Origin: Macropodus opercularis
Taxonomy: Eukaryota > Chordata > Actinopteri > Anabantiformes > Osphronemidae
Assembly (NCBI GenBank): GCA_030770545.1
Contig: CM061106.1
Span: forward strand, 18,974,001 to 19,038,000
Length of the DNA stretch: 64,000 bases
Direction: 5' to 3'
The translations under genes and the position numbers were made by a program. How positions within the stretch are numbered: position 1 is the stretch's first letter; each line of letters begins with the position of its first letter. The notes under the pieces were generated by a model. The model was not told where the DNA came from and searched no databases. It saw nothing but the letters and a program-made list of their open reading frames with translations. Positions 60,318 through 64,000 of the stretch are shown here, piece by piece.

Positions 60318-60973
60318 CTGCCGATGTAAGGGGTAGCAATTTGAAGTATGAAGGGACAACTAGTCTCAAACCTGTCTGGATGTTATCGCTAATATCTATG
60401 TGGGTTCTTCTTCGTGGTCTCTGCCTTCCTCCCACAGTCCAAAGACATGCAGTTAGGCTGATTGGAAACTTGCCTGTGATGGTGATTGTGGTTGTTTATA
60501 CGTGTGGTTGTATGTCTGTACAACGTCAGACTGGCGATCCAGTAGTTCCACAGCCAGTTGGGATAAGCTCCAGTGGGGAAGAAGCGGGATAAGATGAATG
60601 AATGAGTTGGAAAAACAGCCACCACTGGTCTAGTGGCTGGGATTGAGCTGTCTAGCTGCCGTGGCCAGGGTTCACTCACTAAAAGCTGCCTAGAGCCTGC
60701 AGAGGTTAACCCTGATGGATTTCTAGTCCCTAAAGGATCTCTAGTGCATCCAATAAGGCTCAAAGGTCTGATGACGTCAGGTCCAAATGCTTGTGATTTG
60801 TGTTGGTTGAGGTTGTGCAATCCGTCTCTTTTTGAGTTCCCTGATCTTCTAATGCCTAGCTCTCAATGGAATTCTGGTGCTGGCTCTCTAGGACCAGAGT
60901 TGGCCACCAATGGCCGTGTGGATAGGATTCAGTGCTCTAGCCGCCGCGGCCAGGGTTCTCTCACTAAAAGCTG

Positions 60974-61055
60974 CGTAGTTGGCAGGATTCGAACCTGCAC
61001 GGGGAAACCCCAATGGATTTCTAGTCCATCGCCTTAACCACTCGGCCACAACTAC
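60974..61055 (-). tRNA. tRNA-Ser(AGA), variable-arm variant
   Basis: AGA copy carrying the GCACGGGG variable arm otherwise seen only in TGA copies (27153, 33805, 50004), a sign of conversion between isoacceptors. Anticodon at 61020-61022. Confidence 0.85.
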
Positions 61056-61709
61056 TTGTCATTTAGCATGCTAGAAATTTGAAGTATGAAGGGATACATA
61101 GTCTCCAACCTGTCTATGTTATTCCTCATGTCTGCGTGGGTGCTCTTCGTGGTTTCCAGCTTCCTCCCACAGTCCAAAGACATGCAGTAAGGCTAATTGG
61201 AAACTTGCCTGTGATTGTGGTTGTCTATATGTGTGCTTGAATGTCTGTAGAACGCCAGACTGGCGATCCAGCAGTCCATTAGCCAGTTGGGATAAGCTCC
61301 AGTAGCGAAGAAGGAGGATGAGATGAGTTAATGAGTTGGAAAAACAGCCACCGCTGGTCTGGTGGTTAGGATTGAGTGGTCTAGCTGCAGTGGCCAGGGT
61401 TCACTCACTAAAAGCTGCCTAGAGTCTGCGCGGGGAAGCCCTGATGGATTTCTAGTCCGCAAAGGATTTCTAGCGCATCCAATAAGGCTCAAAGGTCTGA
61501 CGACGTCAGTTCCAAATTCTTGGAGCACTAGGCTTATGTTTTGTGCTTGTTGAGGGTGTGCAATCCCTGTCTTTTTGGAGTTCCCTGATCTTAAAACCCC
61601 AATGGAATGTTGGTGCTGGTTCTCGAGGACCAGAGTTGGCCACCAATGGCCGTGTGGATAGGATTCAGTGCTCCTGCCGCCGCGTCCAGGGTTCTCTCAC
61701 TAAAAGCTG

Positions 61710-61791
61710 CGTAGTTGGCAGGATTCGAACCTGCGCGGGGAAACCCCAATGGATTTCTAGTCCATCGCCTTAACCACTCGGCCACAACTAC
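61710..61791 (-). tRNA. tRNA-Ser(AGA), canonical; last gene of the array
   Basis: Anticodon at 61756-61758. TTTT stop at 61702-61705. Confidence 0.93.
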
Positions 61792-62535
61792 CTGTCATTC
61801 AGCATGGTAGCAATTTGAAGTATGAAGGGACCCCTAGTCTCGAACCTGTCTGTATGTTATCGCTCATGTCTGCGTGGGTTCTCTCCGTGGTCTCCAGCTT
61901 CCTCCCACAGTCCAAAGACATGCAGTTAGGCTGATTGGAAACTTGCCTGTGATTGTGGTTGTCTATATGTGTGCTTGAATGTCTGTAGAACGCCAGACTG
62001 GCGATCCAGCAGTCCCATAGCCAGTTGGGATAGGCTCCAGTAGGGAAGAAGCGTGATGAGATGAATGAATGAGTTGGAAAAACAGCCACCACTGGTCTAG
62101 TGGCTAGGATTGAGTGGTCTAGCTGCCGTGGCCAAGGTTCACTCACTAAAATCTGCCTAGAACCTGCGCAGAGAAACCCTACTGGATTTCTAGTCCGCAA
62201 CGGATTTCTAGTGCATCCAATAAGGCTCAAAGGTTTGATGACGTCAGTTCCAAATGCTTGGAGCACTAGGCTTGTGTTTTGTGTTTGTTGAGGTTGTGCA
62301 ATTCCTGTGTTTGTGGAGTTCCCTGATCCTCTAATGGCTATCATGCTGTTAGAGGATATGGAGCATAGTCCTCTCTGTGAATTGGTCCTTTCTGTGTCTC
62401 TGTGATATCTTGCTATGCTCGCAGGTACTCCCCATGACCTTTTTGTGCTAGGGAAGAATGTTTAACCGCCCACGCCAAGAGGAAACTTCACAAAACTGTA
62501 TTCATGGCATAATGACTTCCTATGTATCTTATTCA

Positions 62536-62545
62536 CCATATATGG
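62536..62545 (+). promoter_or_regulatory. CArG box / TATA-like element of the LTR
   Basis: CCATATATGG fits CC(A/T)6GG exactly, the SRF-binding consensus, and its centre could serve as TATA. It lies 57 bp before the polyadenylation hexamer. Confidence 0.45.
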
Positions 62546-62601
62546 ATTGGCTTTGTATCTTGTTTGACCAGATGTGAAGGAGTGACTTTCATACTTTTCC
62601 T

Positions 62602-62607
62602 AATAAA
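62602..62607 (+). terminator. LTR polyadenylation signal AATAAA
   Basis: AATAAA in CCTAATAAAAAGAGC, followed by G/T-rich DNA. It is in the usual place for the R region of an LTR. Confidence 0.7.
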
Positions 62608-62768
62608 AAGAGCTGAGACCAAGGGGGGTTCGGAGATCGTCGGCTGGGCACTGAGTTATAGTGTTCCAGAGCGAGCTCCCCTTGTGCTCACAAGTAAAAT
62701 GAGCTTTGTCTTCATGTGTCAGTGTCTCTGTATTGTTTAAGTGTTGGCAGGCTAGACCCAACATTTCT

Positions 62769-62788
62769 TGGTGCCGAAACACCCGGGA
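62769..62788 (+). other. Primer-binding site, tRNA-Phe-like with 2-nt insertion
   Basis: TGGTGCCGAAAC followed by CCGGGA is complementary to the 3' end of vertebrate tRNA-Phe, except for two extra bases (AC) in the middle. It starts 5 nt after the LTR end rather than the usual 2-3. Confidence 0.65.
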
Positions 62789-62977
62789 GTCAAGATTCAA
62801 CGACGGGGAGGAGGACAACGGAGGACCGAAATCTGTGCACAGTCGAATCGTCTGGGACGATCGGAACAAAGACCCGGAGCGTGAATTCGTCTGCTGGGCC
62901 GGTTGAATAGCTCCTGACATCCCCCTCTTCGCTCGCTGATGACGACTTCTGGAGACATCTGACCAGGGCAAGACAAA

Positions 62978-62985
62978 AAGTAAGT
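62978..62985 (+). other. Candidate major splice donor in the leader
   Basis: AAAAAGTAAGTA, GT at 62980-62981, is a near-perfect U1 site about 190 nt after the primer site. That is where retroviruses place the donor for spliced env messages. The hairpin run starts just downstream, so it would be in unspliced RNA only. Confidence 0.5.
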
Positions 62986-63010
62986 ACCGCTGAAAAAGTG
63001 CGGTGTGTGT

Positions 63011-63030
63011 GAAATGGCAGGTCGCATTTC
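63011..63030 (+). ncRNA. Leader hairpin 0
   Basis: GAAATG pairs with CATTTC around the loop GCAGGTCG. It precedes the four-hairpin run but does not share its loop. Confidence 0.5.
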
Positions 63031-63037
63031 CAAGAAG

Positions 63038-63139
63038 TAGAACAGAAGTAATTGTTCTAGAAGGAGAAAATAGACGTACTTATTTTCTCAAGCGGACAGA
63101 AGTACTTGTCCGAGGGAGGGGTAGACGTGCTTACTCCTC
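63038..63139 (+). ncRNA. Four tandem hairpins with conserved 10-nt loops (candidate packaging signal)
   Basis: Hairpin 1: TAGAAC/GTTCTA, loop AGAAGTAATT (63038-63059). Hairpin 2: GAGAAAAT/ATTTTCTC, loop AGACGTACTT (63064-63089). Hairpin 3: CGGAC/GTCCG, loop AGAAGTACTT (63093-63112). Hairpin 4: GAGGGGT/ACTCCTC with one G-U, loop AGACGTGCTT (63116-63139). Stems share no sequence yet each pairs, while loops fit AGAMGTRMTT. Loop 3 contains the 8-nt palindrome AAGTACTT. Loops 2 and 4 contain GACG, the tetraloop of gammaretroviral psi hairpins. Placement after the splice donor and before gag fits genomic RNA packaging or dimerisation. Confidence 0.75.
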
Positions 63140-63153
63140 AGTGAATGTTCAGT

Positions 63154-63165
63154 CTAATGCATTAG
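63154..63165 (+). other. 12-nt perfect palindrome in the leader
   Basis: CTAATGCATTAG, 15 nt after the hairpin run. It is a plausible dimer-initiation sequence. Confidence 0.5.
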
Positions 63166-63490
63166 TGATGTGTGGAGTGTGAAAGTCACCCATTGACGCA
63201 GAAAACGTGTGACCGGGGGAAACCTGACGGTGTTAACGCAACCCGGCCATGCGAACTATACGAAGGGTGAATTAAGGAAACTGTGGGTTATTAGGAGAAT
63301 CCAAGTCAGAAGTTTCACCGCCTAGGTTGCGGGGCTCGGATTCTCACATTAAGTTTGCAAACAGTAGGACTGAGCCAAAATTGAAATCGCTGCTCACGTT
63401 TTCAGCTACACCCGCAGGTGATAGACCTGTAGAAGCTTGGTGCAGTCGATGAACACGTGAGGTGGTGGCGGATCGTTGACTCAGTCCAAA
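63166..63490 (+). other. Leader stretch without recognised gene
   Basis: About 325 nt of noncoding leader. I see no open frame of note and no further clear motif. Confidence 0.4.
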
Positions 63491-63701
63491 GTCTATTAAT
63501 AAAGTGTATTAATAAAAGGCTATTGATAAAGCCTATTAATAAAGTATATTGATAAAGGCTATCGATAAAGCCTATTAACAAAGTCTATTAATAAAGTCTA
63601 TTAATAAAAGGCTATTAATAAAGTATATTAATAAAGTCCTAATAAAGTATATTAATAAAGGCTATTAGTAAAGTCTATTAATAAAATATATTAATAAAGT
63701 T
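63491..63701 (+). repeat. AT-rich tandem repeat with eleven AATAAA hexamers
   Basis: Imperfect units of about 12-17 bp, pattern (G/T)CTATTAATAAAG. Eleven units keep AATAAA exactly; others read GATAAA, ACAAAG or GTAAAG. The block ends 9 nt before the gag ATG. Confidence 0.8.
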
Positions 63702-63710
63702 AAAGGAGAG

Positions 63711-64000
63711 ATGGGGAAAAGAAACAGTAAGCCCCTTTTGGAGGGGGACACGAAGTTCATGGCATCGTTAGATCCACAACATGTAAAGTGGATCGGCGAA
63801 TGGAGAGAAAGATACGAATTTAGTGGCAAATTAGTGCCTGACGATTGTCGTAACCTTCTGTCTAAATTAGATAAAAAGATGACAAAAGAGAAGGGAAAAC
63901 GCAAAGAAAAATTACAAAAACAGTGGTTGACGGCCGCAGAGTGGAAAAAGCAAGCAGTGAAGAGACAAGGACAGATAAAGGAAAAACAGGAAAAAAGGAG
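63711..64000 (+). CDS. gag: gag, N-terminal part (open at window end)
   Basis: ATG in a good context (GAGATGG) right after the leader opens a frame of 96 codons with no stop before the window ends. It starts MGKRNS, which fits the N-myristoylation pattern MGxxxS and would target a matrix protein to membrane. The rest seen is Lys/Glu-rich with several Trp, as in a basic matrix region. Capsid and nucleocapsid would lie outside, so the assignment rests on position, the start motif and the LTR/primer site upstream. Confidence 0.7.
   Translation, partial: MGKRNSKPLLEGDTKFMASLDPQHVKWIGEWRERYEFSGKLVPDDCRNLLSKLDKKMTKEKGKRKEKLQKQWLTAAEWKKQAVKRQGQIKEKQEKR

Larger units (their letters stand above)
1..62346. 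repeat. Composite tRNA-Ser / tRNA-Glu-relic tandem array (interrupted 50079-56956)
   Basis: The whole stretch is built from the same few blocks in recurring order. Reading + strand: an intact tRNA-Ser on the minus strand, about 70 bp of linker, a LINE-type 3' tail ending in (GAAT)n, a tRNA-Glu-like relic (+), a tRNA-Ser relic (-), a CCAAT/CRE spacer, another Glu relic/Ser relic/CRE module, then a third Glu relic facing the next intact tRNA-Ser. Units differ by scattered substitutions, 18-bp indels and lost modules, as expected from repeated unequal exchange and gene conversion. I see no protein-coding gene in it. The many 60-190-codon open frames on both strands recur only because the DNA repeats. 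Serine UCN tRNA supply is the only function the sequence directly supports. Confidence 0.95.
58671..62346. repeat. Higher-order unit 10, cut by the retroviral LTR
   Basis: Holds AGA, TGA, AGA, AGA and a last hybrid module matching 44766-45012, then stops abruptly at the LTR start. Confidence 0.8.
62347..62763 (+). repeat. 5' LTR, 417 bp
   Basis: Begins TGTTAG and ends CCAACA, so the ends are short inverted repeats TGTT/AACA. It contains a CArG/TATA-like CCATATATGG (62536-62545), AATAAA at 62602-62607 and a GT-rich stretch after it. A start site near 62570 is likely, with a short R of about 50-60 nt. Confidence 0.8.
62347..64000 (+). mobile_element. 5' part of an endogenous retrovirus (runs off the window)
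   Basis: Order seen: LTR, primer-binding site, long structured leader, start of gag with an N-myristoylation signal. Array sequence stops exactly at the LTR's TG. The same array sequence without the insertion is at 44766-45012 and continues CTAGCTC. gag is open to the window end. pol, env and the 3' LTR, if present, lie outside. The genus is not assigned. Confidence 0.85.

Noticed and set aside
240..62291. Hundreds of open frames of 60-190 codons on both strands
   Set aside because: They are the same few frames repeated with the DNA units, overlap tRNA genes and relics on both strands, and show no protein domain or codon-level constraint.
1..62346. CRISPR-like or simple satellite interpretation
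   Set aside because: Repeats are hundreds of bases long with nested structure and no short repeat/unique spacer pattern; the genes are eukaryotic tRNAs.
62600..63033. Open frames in the LTR/leader region
   Set aside because: They overlap LTR, primer site and structured leader, lie on both strands and resemble no retroviral protein.

Overview
This window is vertebrate, most probably teleost, nuclear DNA. The evidence is the eukaryotic tRNA-Ser genes with Pol III TTTT stops, a fish-type LINE/SINE 3' tail repeated throughout, a nine-coding-exon transposase-like gene with GT-AG introns, and an endogenous retrovirus. There is no prokaryotic gene content.

Positions 1-62346 (apart from 50079-56956) are one large composite tandem array. 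I count 58 full-length 82-nt tRNA-Ser genes, all on the minus strand: 39 with anticodon AGA, 13 TGA and 6 CGA. Together these are the isoacceptors for the UCN serine codons. There are also nine identical-type 45-nt 5'-half fragments, one copy lacking its 5' end, and one copy split by a transposon. The spacers are not random. They repeat a module made of a decayed tRNA-Glu-like sequence (+), a decayed or intact tRNA-Ser (-) facing it, and a spacer holding CCAAT and the CRE palindrome TGACGTCA. Some units also carry a LINE-type 3' tail. Modules are grouped into higher-order units of about 3.3-10 kb, each closing with the 45-nt fragment, and larger blocks are duplicated at fixed offsets (6373, 4825, 16482 and 23083 bp).

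Positions 50079-56956 hold a 6.9-kb mobile element inserted in box A of a tRNA-Ser(TGA), flanked by the 6-bp duplication CGGCCA. The uninterrupted version of the same site is present at 33874-33879. The element carries one minus-strand gene. Joining nine exons at GT-AG sites gives an uninterrupted frame of 1472 codons for a DDE/RNase H-type transposase-like protein with N-terminal zinc fingers and a C-terminal zinc knuckle. Six 21-bp repeats lie at its promoter-side end, and a 71-nt tRNA-like sequence lies beyond its 3' end.

From 62347 to the window end is the 5' part of an endogenous retrovirus in + orientation: a 417-bp LTR (TGTT...AACA), a tRNA-Phe-like primer site, a 950-nt leader and the start of gag. 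The leader contains a run of four hairpins whose 10-nt loops are nearly the same (AGAMGTRMTT) while their stems differ but pair, then a 12-nt palindrome, then a 200-bp AT-rich repeat with eleven AATAAA hexamers just before gag. The hairpin run is the most striking possibly undescribed structure in the window and looks like a packaging/dimerisation signal. The empty target site of the retrovirus is also present in the array, at 45007-45013.
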